The notes under the pieces are model-generated. The model did not search any database, was not told where the DNA came from, and was given only the letters and a program-made list of their open reading frames with translations. A DNA stretch of 64,000 nt from Megalopta genalis (Eukaryota > Arthropoda > Insecta > Hymenoptera > Halictidae), in assembly GCF_051020955.1 (NCBI RefSeq), contig NW_027477108.1, positions 33,903 through 97,902 of the forward strand, in the 5' to 3' direction. Below, piece after piece: positions 41,782 through 53,859 of this stretch. Both the position numbers and the translations under genes were made by a program. Within the stretch, counting starts at the first letter, position 1; each line of letters starts with the position of its first letter.

Positions 41782-43041
41782 TGCATGCGAAACAAACGAG
41801 TTAGCTTCAAATCAATGCGAAGTGGGAGGTTTATCTTCAAATCAATGCGAAACAAGTGATTTAGCTTCAAATAGTTGTGATATAAATGATTTAGCTTCAA
41901 TTGCTTGCGAAACAAACTAGTTAGCTTCAACTCAATGCGATGTAGAATGCTTAGCTTCAAATCCATGCCAATCAATCGGTTTAGCTTCAAATACATGCGA
42001 TATACATGATTTAGTTTCAACTGCTTGCGAAACAAACGAGTTAGCTTCAAATCCATGCGTAACATATGATTTAGCTTCAAATCAATGCGAAGTAGAAGGC
42101 TGAGCTTGAAATCCATGCGAATTAAATGGTTTAGCTTCAAATACTTGTGATATACATGATTTAGTTCAACTGCATGCGAAACAAACGAGTTAGCTACAAA
42201 TCCATGCGAAACATATGATTTACCTTCAAATCAATGGAAGTAGAAGGCTTAGCTTCAAATCCATGCGAATCCAATGGTTTAGCTTCAAATACTTGTGATA
42301 TACATGATTTAGCTTCAATTGCATGAGAAACAAACGAGTTAGCTTCAACTACAAGCGAAACACATGATTCAGGTTTCAAATCAATGCGATATTGAAGGCA
42401 TTGCTTCAAATCCATGTCAATTGAACGGTTTAGCTTCAAATACTTGTGATATACATGATTTAGTTTCAACTGCATGCGAAACAAACGAGTTAGCTTCAAA
42501 TCCATGCGAAACATATGATTTACCTTCAAATCAATGCGAAGTAGAAGGCTTAGCTTCAAATCCATGCGAATCAAATGGTTTAGATTCAGATACTTGTGAT
42601 AAACATGATTTAGCTTCAACTGCATGCGAAACAAACGAGTTAGCTTCAAATCAATGCGAAGTAAATGGTTTATCTTCAAATCAATGCGAAGTTGAAGGCT
42701 TAGCTTCAAATCCATGCGAAACAAAATCTTTAGCTTCATATACTTGTAATATACATGATTTAGTTTCAACTGCATGCGAAACTATCGAGTTAGCTTCAAA
42801 TCAATGCGAAGTGGAAGACTTATCTTCAAATCCATGCAAAGCAAGTGGTTTAGCTTCAAATACTTGTGATAAACATGATTTTGCTTCAATTGCATGCGAA
42901 GCAAACGAGTTAGCTTAAAATCAATGCGAAGTGGGAGGTTTATCTTCAAATCAATGTGAAACAAGTGATTTAGCTCCAAATAGTTGTGATATACATGATT
43001 TAGCTTCAACTGCATGCGAAACAAACGAGTTAGCTTCAAAT
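41782..43041 (+). repeat. 1.26-kb block copied from 38,182-39,442 (offset 3,600)
   Basis: The offset is 3,600 bp (120 units) until a 1-bp deletion near 42,236 (caatggaag for caatgcgaag), and 3,599 bp after it. The right breakpoint is at an S/Q unit, where this copy enters an island remnant with ttcaagcgaag and the other continues with atcaatgcgaag. Confidence 0.86.
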
Positions 43042-43122
43042 TCAAGCGAAGTAGAAGGCTTAGCTTCAAATCCGTGGGAAACGTATAGTTTAGCTTCAAA
43101 TACTTGTTTTATACATGATTTA
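43033..43122 (+). repeat. Diverged island fragment, 3 units
   Basis: Only the last three units of the island are present (attcaagcgaag, aatccgtgggaaacg, acttgttttatac). They join directly to an E unit on the left, so this is a recombinant end of the island. Confidence 0.82.
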
Positions 43123-46100
43123 ACTTCAACTGCATGCGAAACAAACGAGTTAGCTTCAAATCATTGCGAAGTAGAAGGCTTAGCTTCAAATCCATGCGAA
43201 TCAAATGGTTTAGCTTCATATACTTGTGATAAACATGATTTAGCTTCAACTGCATGCGAAACAAACTAGTTAGCTTCAACTCAATGCGAAGTAGAATGCT
43301 TAGCTTCAAATCCATGACAATCAAACGGTTTAGCTTCAAATACTTGCGATATACGTGATTTAGTTTCAACTGCATGCGAAACAAACGAGTTAGCTACAAA
43401 TCCATGCGAAACATATGATTTAGCTTCAAATCAATGCGAAGTAGAAGGCTGAGCATCAAATACATGCGAATCAAATGGTTTAGCTTCAAATAGTTGTGAT
43501 AAACATGATTTTGCTTCAATTGCATGCGAAGCAAACGAGTTAGCTTCAAATCAATGCGAAGTGGGAGGTTTATCTTCAAATCAATGTGAAACAAGTGATT
43601 TAGCTCCAAATAGTTGTGATATACATGATTTAGCTTCAACTGCATGCGAAACAAACGAGTTCTCTTCAAATCAATGCTAAGTAGAAGGCTTAGCTTCAAA
43701 TCCATGCGAATCAAATGGTTTAGCTTCACATACTTGTGATAAACATGATATAGCTTCAACTGCATGCGAAACAAACTAGTTAGCTTCAACTCAATGCGAA
43801 GTAGAATGCTTAGCTTCAAATCCATGACAATCAAACGGTTTAGCTTCAAATACTTGCGATATACGTGATTTAGTTTCAACTGCATGCGAAACAAACGAGT
43901 TAGCTTCAAATCAATGCGAAGTAGAAGGCTTAGCTTCAAATCCATGCGAATCAAATGGTTTAGCTTCAAATACTTGTGATATACATGATTTTGCTTCAAC
44001 TGCATGCGAAACAAACGAGTTAGCTTCAAATCCATGCGTAACATATGATTTAGCTTCAAATCAATGCGAAGTAGAAGGCTGAGATTCAAATCCATGCCAA
44101 TTAAATGGTTTAGCTTCAAATACTTGCGATATACATGATTTAGTTTCAACTGCATGCGAAACAAACGAGTTAGCTTCAAATCCATGCGAAACATATGATT
44201 TAGCTTCAAATCAATGCGAAGTAGAAGGCTGAGCTTCAAATCCATGCGAATCAAATGGTTTAGCTTCAAATACTTCTGATATACATGATTTAGCTTCAAT
44301 TGCGTGAGAAACAAACGAGTTAGCTTCAAATCCATGCGAAACATATGATTTACCTTCAAATCAATGCGAAGTAGAAGGCTTAGCTTCAAATCCATGCGAA
44401 TCCAATGGTTTAGCTTCAAATACTTGTGATATACATGATTTAGCTTCAATTGCGTGAGAAACAAACGAGTTAGCTTCAACTACAAGCGAAACACATGATT
44501 CAGGTTTCAAATCAAAGCGATATTGAAGGCATGGCTTCATATCCATGTCAATCGAACGGTTTATCTTCAAATACTTGTGATATACATGATTTAGCTTCAA
44601 CTGCATGCGAAACAAACGGGTTAGCTTCAAATCAATGCGAAGTGGAAGACTTATCTTCAAATCCATGCGAATCAAATGGTTTAGCTTCACATACTTGTGA
44701 TAAACATGATATAGCTTCAACTGCATGCGAAACAAACTAGTTAGCTTCAACTCAATGCGAAGTAGAATGCTTAGCTTCAAATCCATGACAATCAAACGGT
44801 TTAGCTTCAAATACTTGCGATATACGTGATTTAGTTTCAACTGCATGCGAAACAAACGAGTTAGCTTCAAATCAATGCGAAGTAGAAGGCTTAGCTTCAA
44901 ATCCATGCGAATCAAATGGTTTAGCTTCAAATACTTGTGATATACATGATTTTGCTTCAACTGCATGCGAAACAAACGAGTTTGCTTCAAATCCATGCGT
45001 AACATATGATTTAGCTTCAAATCAATGCGAAGTAGAAGGCTGAGCTTCAAATCCATGCGAATCAAATGGTTTAGCTTCAAATACTTCTGATATACATGAT
45101 TTAGCTTCAATTGCGTGAGAAACAAACGAGTTAGCTTCAAATCCATGCGAAACATATGATTTACCTTCAAATCAATGCGAAGTAGAAGGCTTAGCTTCAA
45201 ATCCATGCGAATCCAATGGTTTAGCTTCAAATACTTGTGATATACATGATTTAGCTTCAATTGCGTGAGAAACAAACGAGTTAGCTTCAACTACAAGCGA
45301 AACACATGATTCAGGTTTCAAATCAAAGCGATATTGAAGGCATGGCTTCATATCCATGTCAATCGAACGGTTTATCTTCAAATACTTGTGATATACATGA
45401 TTTAGCTTCAACTGCATGCGAAACAAACGGGTTAGCTTCAAATCAATGCGAAGTGGAAGACTTATCTTCAAATCCATGCGAAACAAATGGTTTAGCTTCA
45501 AATACTTGTAATATAGATGATTTAGCTTCAACTGCATGCGAAACAAACGAGTTAGCTTCAAATCCATGCGTAACATATGATTTAGCTTCTAATCAATGCG
45601 AAGTAGAAGGCTGAGCTTGATATCCATGCGAATTAAATGGTTTAGCTTCAAATACTTGTGATATACATGATTTAGTTCAACTGCATGCGAAACAAACGAG
45701 ATAGCTACAAATCCATGCGAAACATATGATTTACCTTCAAATCAATGCGAAGTAGAAGGCTTAGCTTCAAATCCATGCGAATCCAATGGTTTAGCTTCAA
45801 ATACTTGTGATATACATGATTTAGCTTCAATTGCGTGAGAAACAAACGAGTTAGCTTCAACTACAAGCGAAACACATGATTCAGGTTTCAAATCAATGCG
45901 ATATTGAAGGCATAGCTTCAAATCCATGTCAATTGAACGGTTTATCTTCAAATACTTGTGATATACATGATTTAGCTTCAACTGCATGCGAAACAAACGA
46001 GTTAGCTTCAAATCAATGCGAAGTGGGAGGTTTATCTTCAAATCCATGCGACACAAACGGTTTAGCTACAAATACTTGTAATATAGATGATTTAACTTCA

Positions 46101-46282
46101 ACTGCATGCGAAACAAACGAGATAGCTTCAAATCCATGCGAAACACATGATCTAGCCTCAAATTTATGCGAATCAAATGGTTTAGAATCATAGCTTCTTA
46201 TTCTAGAGAAACAGATCATTTAGATTCAGATACTTGTGATAAACATGATTTAGCTTCAACTGCATGCGAAACAAACGAGTTA

Positions 46283-46642
46283 ACTTCGAATCCATACGAA
46301 GCAGAAGGATTATCTTTAAATACATGAGAAACAAATGGTTTAGCGTCAAATACTTGTGATATACACGATATAGTTTCAAATGAAGGCGAAACAGACCAGT
46401 TAGCTTCAAAAACATGCGAAACACATGATTTAGCTTCAAATCAATGCGAGGTAGAAGGCTTAGCTTCAAATACATGAGAAACAAATGATTTATCTTCAGA
46501 TAATTGCGATATAAGTTACATAGCTTCAAATGCAGGCGAAACAATCGAATTAGCTTCAAATTCAAGCGAAGTAGAAGGCTTAGCTTCAAATCCGTGCGAA
46601 ACGTATAGTTTAGCTTAAAATACTTGTTTAATACATGATTTA
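46283..46642 (+). repeat. Diverged island, copy 3 (12 units)
   Basis: This copy starts with a hybrid unit (acttcgaatccatacgaagc) instead of the first two island units. It then follows copy 1, including the 60 bp missing from copy 2. Private changes are gcttaaaatac and acttgtttaatac. Confidence 0.83.
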
Positions 46643-47444
46643 ACTTCAACTGCATGCGAAACAAACGAGTTAGCTTCAAATCATTGCGAAGTAGAAGGCT
46701 TAGCTTCAAATCCATGCGAATCAAATGGTTTAGCTTCATATACTTGTGATAGACATGATTTAGCTTCAACTGCATGCGAAACAAACTAGTTAGCTTCAAC
46801 TCAATGCGAAGTAGAATGCTTAGCTTCAAATCCATGACAATCAAACGGTTTAGCTTCAAATACTTGCGATATACGTGATTTAGTTTCAACTGCATGCGAA
46901 ACAAACGAGTTAGCTACAAATCCATGCGAAACATATGATTTAGCTTCAAATCAATGCGAAGTAGAAGGCTGAGCATCAAATACATGCGAATCAAATGGTT
47001 TAGCTTCAAATAGTTGTGATATACATGATTTAGCTTCAACTGCATGCGAAGCAAACGAGTTAGCTTCAACTCAATGCGATGAAGAATGCTTAGGTTCAAA
47101 TCCATGCCAATCAAACGGTTTAGCTTCAAATACTTGCGATATACATGATTTAGTTTCAACTGCATGCGAAACAAACGAGTTAGCTTCAAATCCATGCGAA
47201 ACATATGATTTAGCTTCAAATCAATGCGAAGTAGAAGGCTGAGCTTCAAATCCATGCGAATCAAATGGTTTAGCTTCAAATACTTCTGATATACATGATT
47301 TAGCTTCAATTGCGTGAGAAACAAACGAGTTAGCTTCAAATCCATGCGAAACATATGATTTACCTTCAAATCAATGCGAAGTAGAAGGCTTAGCTTCAAA
47401 TCCATGCGAATCCAATGGTTTAGCTTCAAATACTTGTGATATAC

Positions 47445-48533
47445 ATGATTTAGCTTCAACTGCATGCGAAACAAACGAGTTAGCTTCAAATCCATGCGAA
47501 ACACATGATCTAGCCTCAAATTTATGCGAACCAAATGGTTTAGCATCATAGCTTCATATTCTAGAGAAACAGATCATTTAGATTCAGATACTTGTGATAA
47601 ACATGATTTAGCTTCAACTGCATGCGAAACAAACGAGTTAGCTTCAAATCCAAGTGAAACACATGATTTAGCATCAAATTCAGGCGAAACACATGGTTTA
47701 GCATAATATTCATGCGAAACAGATGGTTTAGATTCAGATACTTGTGATAAACATGATTTAGCTTCAACTGCATGCGAAACAAACGAGTTAGCTTCAAATC
47801 AATGCGAAGTGGGAGGTTTATCTTCAAATCAATGCGAAACAAGTGATTTAGCTTCAAATAGTTGTGATATACATGATTTAGCTTCAACTGCATGCGAAAC
47901 AAACTAGTTAGCTTCAACTTAATGCGAAGTAGAATGCTTATCTTCAAATCCATGACAATCATACGGTTTAGCTTCAAATACTTGCGTTATACATGATTTA
48001 GTTTCAACTGCATGCGAAACAAACGAGTTAGCTTCAAATCCATGCGAAACATACGATTTAGCTTCAAATCAATGCGAAGTAGAAGGCTGAGCTTCAAATC
48101 CATGCGAATCAAATGGTTTAGCTTCAAATACTTCTGATATACATGATTTAGCTTCAATTGCGTGAGAAACAAACGAGTTAGCTTCAACTACAAGCGAAAC
48201 ACATGATTCAGGTTTCAAATCAAAGCGATATTGAAGGCATGGCTTCATATCCATGTCAATCGAACGGTTTATCTTCAAATACTTGCGATATACATGATTT
48301 AGCTTCAACTGCATGACAAACAAACGAGTTAGCTTCAAGTCAATGCGAAGAAGAAGGCTTAGCTTCAAATCCATGCGGATCAAATGGTTTAGCTTCAAAT
48401 ACTTGTGATATACATGATTTTGCTTCAATTGCATGCGAAACAAACGAGTTAGCTTCAAATCAATGCGAAGTGGGAGGTTTATCTTCAAATCCATGCGAAA
48501 CAAATGGTTTAGCTTCAAATACTTGTAATATAG
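47445..48533 (+). repeat. 1,089-bp tandem superunit, copy 1
   Basis: This is the first of a tandem pair with 48,534-49,742. Both copies hold one 8-bp landmark, one +1 landmark and an aggcgaaac island fragment at 47,641-47,730. Both also show gcataatattc and gcatgacaaac variants seen nowhere else in the window. Confidence 0.88.
47641..47730 (+). repeat. B-like 3-unit fragment (second copy at 48,730-48,819)
   Basis: Three units with ccaagtgaaacac, attcaggcgaaacac and gcataatattcatgcg resemble units near 50,850-50,910 in domain B. The fragment recurs 1,089 bp downstream as part of the tandem superunit. Confidence 0.78.
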
Positions 48534-49742
48534 ATGATTTAGCTTCAACTGCATGCGAAACAAACGAGTTAGCTTCAAATCCATGCGAAACACATGATCT
48601 AGCCTCAAATTTATGCGAATCAAATGGTTTAGCATCATAGCTTCATATTCTAGAGAAACAGATCATTTAGATTCAGATACTTGTGATAAACATGATTTAG
48701 CTTCAACTGCATGCGAAACAAACGAGTTAGCTTCAAATCCAAGTGAAACACATGATTTAGCATCAAATTCAGGCGAAACACATGGTTTAGCATAATATTC
48801 ATGCGAAACAGATGGTTTAGATTCAGATACTTGTGATAAACATGATTTAGCTTCAACTGCATGCGAAACAAACGAGTTAGCTTCAAATCAATGCGAAGTG
48901 GGAGGTTTATCTTCAAATCAATGCGAAACAAGTGATTTAGCTTCAAATAGTTGTGATATACATGATTTAGATTCAACTGCATGCGAAACAAACGAGTTAG
49001 CTTCAAATCAATGCGAAGTGGGAGGTTTATCTTCAAATCAATGCGAAACAAGTGATTTAGCTTCAAATAGTTGTGATATACATGATTTAGCTTCAACTGC
49101 ATGCGAAACAAACTAGTTAGCTTCAACTTAATGCGAAGTAGAATGCTTATCTTCAAATCCATGACAATCATACGGTTTAGCTTCAAATACTTGCGATATA
49201 CATGATTTAGTTTCAACTGCATGCGAAACAAACGAGATAGCTTCAAATCCATGCGAAACATATGATTTAGCTTCAAATCAATGCGAAGTAGAAGGCTGAG
49301 CTTCAAATCCATGCGAATCAAATGGTTTAGCTTCAAATACTTCTGATATACATGATTTAGCTTCAATTGCGTGAGAAACAAACGAGTTAGCTTCAACTAC
49401 AAGCGAAACACATGATTCAGGTTTCAAATCAAAGCGATATTGAAGGCGTGGCTTCATATCCATGTCAATCGAACGGTTTATCTTCAAATACTTGTGATAT
49501 ACATGATTTAGCTTCAACTGCATGACAAACAAACGAGTTAGCTTCAAGTCAATGCGAAGAAGAAGGCTTAGCTTCAAATCCATGCGAATCAAATGGTTTA
49601 GCTTCAAATACTTGTGATATACATGATTTTGCTTCAATTGCATGCGAAACAAACCAGTTAGCTTCAAATCAATGCGAAGTGGGAGGTTTATCTTCAAATC
49701 CATGCGAAACAAATGGTTTAGCTTCAAATACTTGTAATATAG
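48534..49742 (+). repeat. 1,209-bp tandem superunit, copy 2, with internal 120-bp duplication
   Basis: This corresponds to 47,445-48,533 plus 120 bp. The extra length is a four-unit tandem duplication around 48,896-49,015 and 49,016-49,135. The two parts differ by gatttagattc against gatttagcttc and by aacgag against aactag. It is a direct example of growth by one 120-bp higher-order unit. Confidence 0.88.
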
Positions 49743-51242
49743 ATGATTTAGCTTCAACTGCATGCGAAACAAACGAGTTAGCTTCAAATCCATGCGAAAC
49801 ACATCATCTAGCCTCAAATTTATGCGAATCAAATGGTTTAGCATCATAGCTTCATATTCTAGAGAAACAGATCATTTAGATTCAGATACATGTGACAAAC
49901 ATGATTTAGCTTCAACTGCATGCGAAACAAACGAGTTAGCTTCAAATCGAAGAGAAACACATGATTTAGCTTCAAATCAATGCGAAGTAGAAGGTTTAGC
50001 TTCAAATCCATGCGAAACAAATGGTTTGGATAGAAATACTTGTGATATACATGATTTAGCTTCAACGGCATGCGAAACAAACGAGTTAGCTTCAAATCCA
50101 TGCGAAACATATGATTTACCTTCAAATCAATGCGAAGTAGAAGGCTTAGCTTCAAATCCATGCGAATCCAATGGTTTAGCTTCAAATACTTGTGATATAC
50201 ATGATTTAGCTTCAATTTCGTGAGAAACAAACGAGTTAGCTTCAACTACAAGCGAAACACATGATTCAGTTTTCAAATCAATGCGATATTGAAGGCATAG
50301 CTTCAAATCCATGTCAATTGAACGGTTTATCTTCAAATACTTGTGATATACATGATTTAGCTTCAACTGCATGCGAAACAAACGAGTTAGCTTCAAATCA
50401 ATGCGAAGTGGGAGGTTTATCTTCAAATCCATGCGACACAAATGGTTTAGCTTCAAATACTTGTAATATAGATGATTTAGCTTCAACTGCATGCGAAACA
50501 AACGAGTTAGCTTCAAATCCATGCGAAACACATGATCTAGCCTCAAATTTATGCGAATCCCATGGTTTAGCATCATAGCTTCATATTCTAGAGAAACAGA
50601 TCATTTAGATTCAGATACATGCGATAAACATGATTTAGCTTCGACTGCATGCGAAACAAACGAGTTAGCTTCAAATCCAAGAGGAACACATGATTTAGCT
50701 TCAAATCAATGCGAAGTTGAAGGCTTAGAGTGAAATCCATGCGACAATAATGAATTAGCTACAAATGCTTGCGATATAAGTGATATAGCTTCATATGCAG
50801 GTGAAACAAACGAGTTAGCTTCATATCCATGCAAAACACATGCTTTAGCTTCAAATTCATGCGAAACACATGGTTTAGCTAATATATTCAAGCGAAACAG
50901 ATAGTATAGATTCAGAAACTTGTGATAAACATGATTTAGCTTCAAATGCAGGCGAAACAAACGAGTTAGCTTCAAATCCATCCGAATCAATTGGTTTAGC
51001 TTCAAATACATGTGATATACATGATTTATCTTCAAATGCAGGCGAAGCAAAAGAGTTAGCTTCAAATCAATGCGAAACACATGATTTAGCTTCAAATTCA
51101 TGAGATGCACTTGGCTTAGCTTCATATTCTTGCGAAACAAATAGTTTAGATTCAGATACTTGTGATAAACATGATTTAGCTTCAACTGCATGCGAAACAA
51201 ACGAGTTAGCTTCAAATCCATGCGGAACACATGATCTACATG

Positions 51243-51523
51243 CAAATCAATGCGACGTAGAAGGCTTAGCTACAAATCCAAGCGAAACAAATGATTTAAT
51301 TTCAAGTCAGTTCCTGGTGGAAGGATTAGCTTCAAATCCATGTGAAAAAAACGAATAAGCTTCAAAACCATGCGTTACACATGCTTTATCTTCAAATCAA
51401 TGCGAAGTAGGTGGCTTAGCAACAAATCAATGCGACACAAATTATTTAGCTTCAAATACTTGCGAGATAAATGATATAGCTTCATATGCAGGCGAAACGA
51501 ACGAGTTAGCTTCAAATCCATGC
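51243..51523 (+). repeat. 281-bp repeat in domain B, copy 1 (cctggtgg marker)
   Basis: This copy holds the unusual unit caagtcagttcctggtgg followed by an aacgaataagc unit. The same arrangement lies 1,408 bp downstream (47 units less 2 bp) and again 450 bp after that. Single-base differences separate the copies. Confidence 0.82.
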
Positions 51524-51630
51524 GGAACATATGATTTAGCTTCAAATACTTGTGACATACATGATTTAGCTTCAACTGCATGCGAAACAAACGAGTTAGC
51601 TTCAAATCCATGCGATACACAAGATTTAGC

Positions 51631-51750
51631 TTCAAATCAATGCGATGTAGAAGGTTCAGCTTCAAATCCATGCGACACATATGATTTAGCTTCAAATCAA
51701 TGCGATGTAGAAGGTTCAGCTTCAAATCCATGCGACACATATGATTTAGC
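51631..51750 (+). repeat. Perfect 60-bp tandem duplication in domain B
   Basis: Positions 51,631-51,690 and 51,691-51,750 are identical two-unit blocks containing gcgatgtagaaggttcagc and gcgacacatatgattta. A related single copy, with a 2-bp loss, lies near 52,350-52,405. Confidence 0.9.
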
Positions 51751-52650
51751 TTCAAATACTTGCGATATAAGTGATATAGGTTCAAAAGCTGAAGGAACAA
51801 ACGAGGTAGCTTCAATTCCATGCGAAACAAATGATTTAGCTTCAAAACAATGCGAAGTAGAAGGCTTAGCTTCAAATCCATGCGAAACAAATGGTTTAGC
51901 TTCAAATACTTGTGATATACGTTATTTAGACTTAACTGCATGCGCAACGAACGAGTTAGCTTCAAATCCAGGCGATACACAAGATTTAGCTTCATATCAA
52001 TACGAAGTAGAAGGTTTTGTTTCAAATCCATGCGAAACAAATGATTTAGATTCATACACTTGGGGTATAAGTGATATAGCTTCAAATGCAGACTAATCAA
52101 ACGAGTTAGCTTCAAATCAATGCGAAACACATGATTTAGCTGCAAATCAATGCGATGTAGTAGGTTTAGCTTCAAATCCATGCGAAACAAATGGTTTAGC
52201 TACATATACTTGTGATGTACATTATTTAGCTACAACTGCATGCGAAACAAACGAGTTAACTTCAAATCCATGCGAAACACATGATTTAGCTTCAAATCAA
52301 TGCGATGTATACGTTTTAGCTTCAAATCCATGCGATACACATAATTTAGCTTCAAATCAATGCGATATAGAAGGTTCAGCTTCAAATCCATGCGACATAT
52401 GATTTAGCTTCAAATACTTGCGATATAAGTGATATAGCTTCAAAAGCAGAAGGAACAAACGAGGTAGCTTCAATTCCATGCGCAACAAATGATTTAACTT
52501 CAAATCAATGCGAAGTAGAAGGCTTAGCTTCAAATCCATGCGAAACAAATGGTTTAGCTACAAATACTTGTGATACACATTATTTAGCTACAACTGCATG
52601 CGAAACAAACGAGTTAGCTTCAAATCCATGCGAAACACATGATTTAGCTT

Positions 52651-53100
52651 CAAATCAATGCGACGTAGAAGGCTTAGCTTCAAATCCAAGCGAAACAAAT
52701 GATTTAATTTCAAGTCAGTTCCTGGTGGAAGGATTAGCTTCAAATCAATGTGAAACAAACGAATAAGCTTGAAAACCATGCGTTACACATGCTTTATCTT
52801 CAAATCAATGCGAAGTAGGAGGCTTAGCATCAAATCAATGCGACACAAATTATTTAGCTCCAAATACTTGCGAGATAAATGATATAGCTTCATATGCAGG
52901 CGAAACGAACGAGTTAGCTTCAAATCCATGCAAAACACGTGATTTAGCTTCCAATTAATGCGAAGTAGAAGGGTTAGCTTCAAATCCATGCGAAACAAAT
53001 GGTTTATCCTCAAATACTTGTGATATACGTTATTTAGATTTAACTGCATGCGCAACGAACGAGTTCGCTTCAAATACATGCGAAACACATGATTTAGCTT
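52651..53100 (+). repeat. 450-bp (15-unit) repeat in domain B, copy 1
   Basis: The first 281 bp match 51,243-51,523. The whole 450 bp aligns unit for unit with 53,101-53,550, but with many differences in the last five units. The cctggtgg marker is at 52,721. Confidence 0.78.
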
Positions 53101-53550
53101 CAAATCAATGCTATGTAGAAGGTTTAGCTTCAAATCCAAGCGAAACAAATGATTTAATTTCAAGTCAATTCCTGGTGGAAGGATTAGCTTCAATTCCATG
53201 CGAAACAAACGAATAAGCTTCAAAACCATGCGATACACATGCCTTATCTTCTAATCAATGCGAAGTAGGAGGCTTAGCATCAAATCAATGCGACACAAAT
53301 GATTTAGCTTCAAATACTTGCGATATAAATGATATAGCTTCATATGCAGGCGAAACGAACGAGTTAGCTTCAAATCCATGCGAAACACATGATTTGGGTG
53401 CAAATCAATGCGACGTAGAAGGCTTAGCTTCAAATCCATGCGGAACAAATGATGTAGCTTCAAATACTTGCGATATACATGATGTAGCTTCAACTGCATG
53501 CGATACAATCGAGTTAGCTTCAAATACATGCGAAACACATGATTTAGCTT
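53101..53550 (+). repeat. 450-bp (15-unit) repeat in domain B, copy 2
   Basis: This is the diverged tandem partner of 52,651-53,100. The cctggtgg marker is at 53,171, exactly 450 bp on. The second half carries gatgtagctt and gatacaatcgag variants not found in copy 1. Confidence 0.76.
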
Positions 53551-53696
53551 CAAACCAATGCGATGTAGAAGGTATAGCTTCAAATCCATGCGAAACGATT
53601 GATTTAGCTTCAAATGCTAGCGAAACAAACGAGTTAGCTTCAAATCCATGCAAAACACATGATTTAGCTTCCAATCAATGCGAAACACATGATTTA

Positions 53697-53859
53697 GCTT
53701 CAAATTCGTGCGAAATAGCGATTTTAAACAAACGATTTAGCTTCAAATTCATGCGAAATGAACAATTTAGCTTCAGATTCATGCGAAATACACGGATTAG
53801 CTTTAAATCAACGCGAAACATACGATTTATCGTCAATATCATGCGAAACACACGATTTC
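53697..53859 (+). repeat. First complete 163-bp repeat of domain C
   Basis: Subunits lie at 53,697-53,739 (43 bp), 53,740-53,769, 53,770-53,799, 53,800-53,829 and 53,830-53,859. The last 13 bases of the 43-bp subunit (aacaaacgattta) match the tail of the domain A E unit (aacaaacgagtta) apart from one or two bases. In two places, 56,661 and 63,988, the C copy has the E form exactly. This copy is of the b-c haplotype with aacaatttagc and cacggatta. Confidence 0.93.

Larger units (their letters stand above)
1..50729 (+). repeat. Domain A: 120/150-bp higher-order repeats in kb-scale superunits
   Basis: Five unit classes recur in a set order. They can be labelled by the peptide they would spell in plus frame 1, as a label only: T (SNTCDIHDLA), E (STACETNELA), P (SNPCETYDLP or variants), Q (SNQCEVEGLA) and S (SNPCESNGLA). 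T is almost always followed by E, then P and/or Q, then S, giving 150-bp pentamers or 120-bp tetramers. Class-specific variants are shared by many distant copies, for example gcgtgagaaac in E, ggctgagctt in Q and agattgaaat in T, so the array grew by copying multi-unit blocks. These variants place the same in-frame stops in many copies, which argues against translation. The right boundary is where diverged units begin after the last 8-bp-insertion landmark, and it is uncertain by about one or two units. Confidence 0.93.
50730..53696 (+). repeat. Domain B: diverged 30-mer transition zone
   Basis: About 3 kb of 30-bp units differ from one another much more than those in A or C. Local motifs include cctggtggaagg, aacgaataagc, gcatatgcaggcg-like centres and ggttcagctt. 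Length changes are few: a +1 at about 50,880 and a -2 near 52,392. The unit class order is only loosely kept. Near the right end the units approach C types (aaacacatgattta and caatgcgaaacac). This is what an older, less homogenised part of the same satellite would look like. Confidence 0.85.

Noticed and set aside
50730..53696. Unique spacer or gene between the two arrays
   Set aside because: The whole zone still resolves into 30-bp units of the same family, and its open frames (up to about 271 codons) are again repeat-derived.
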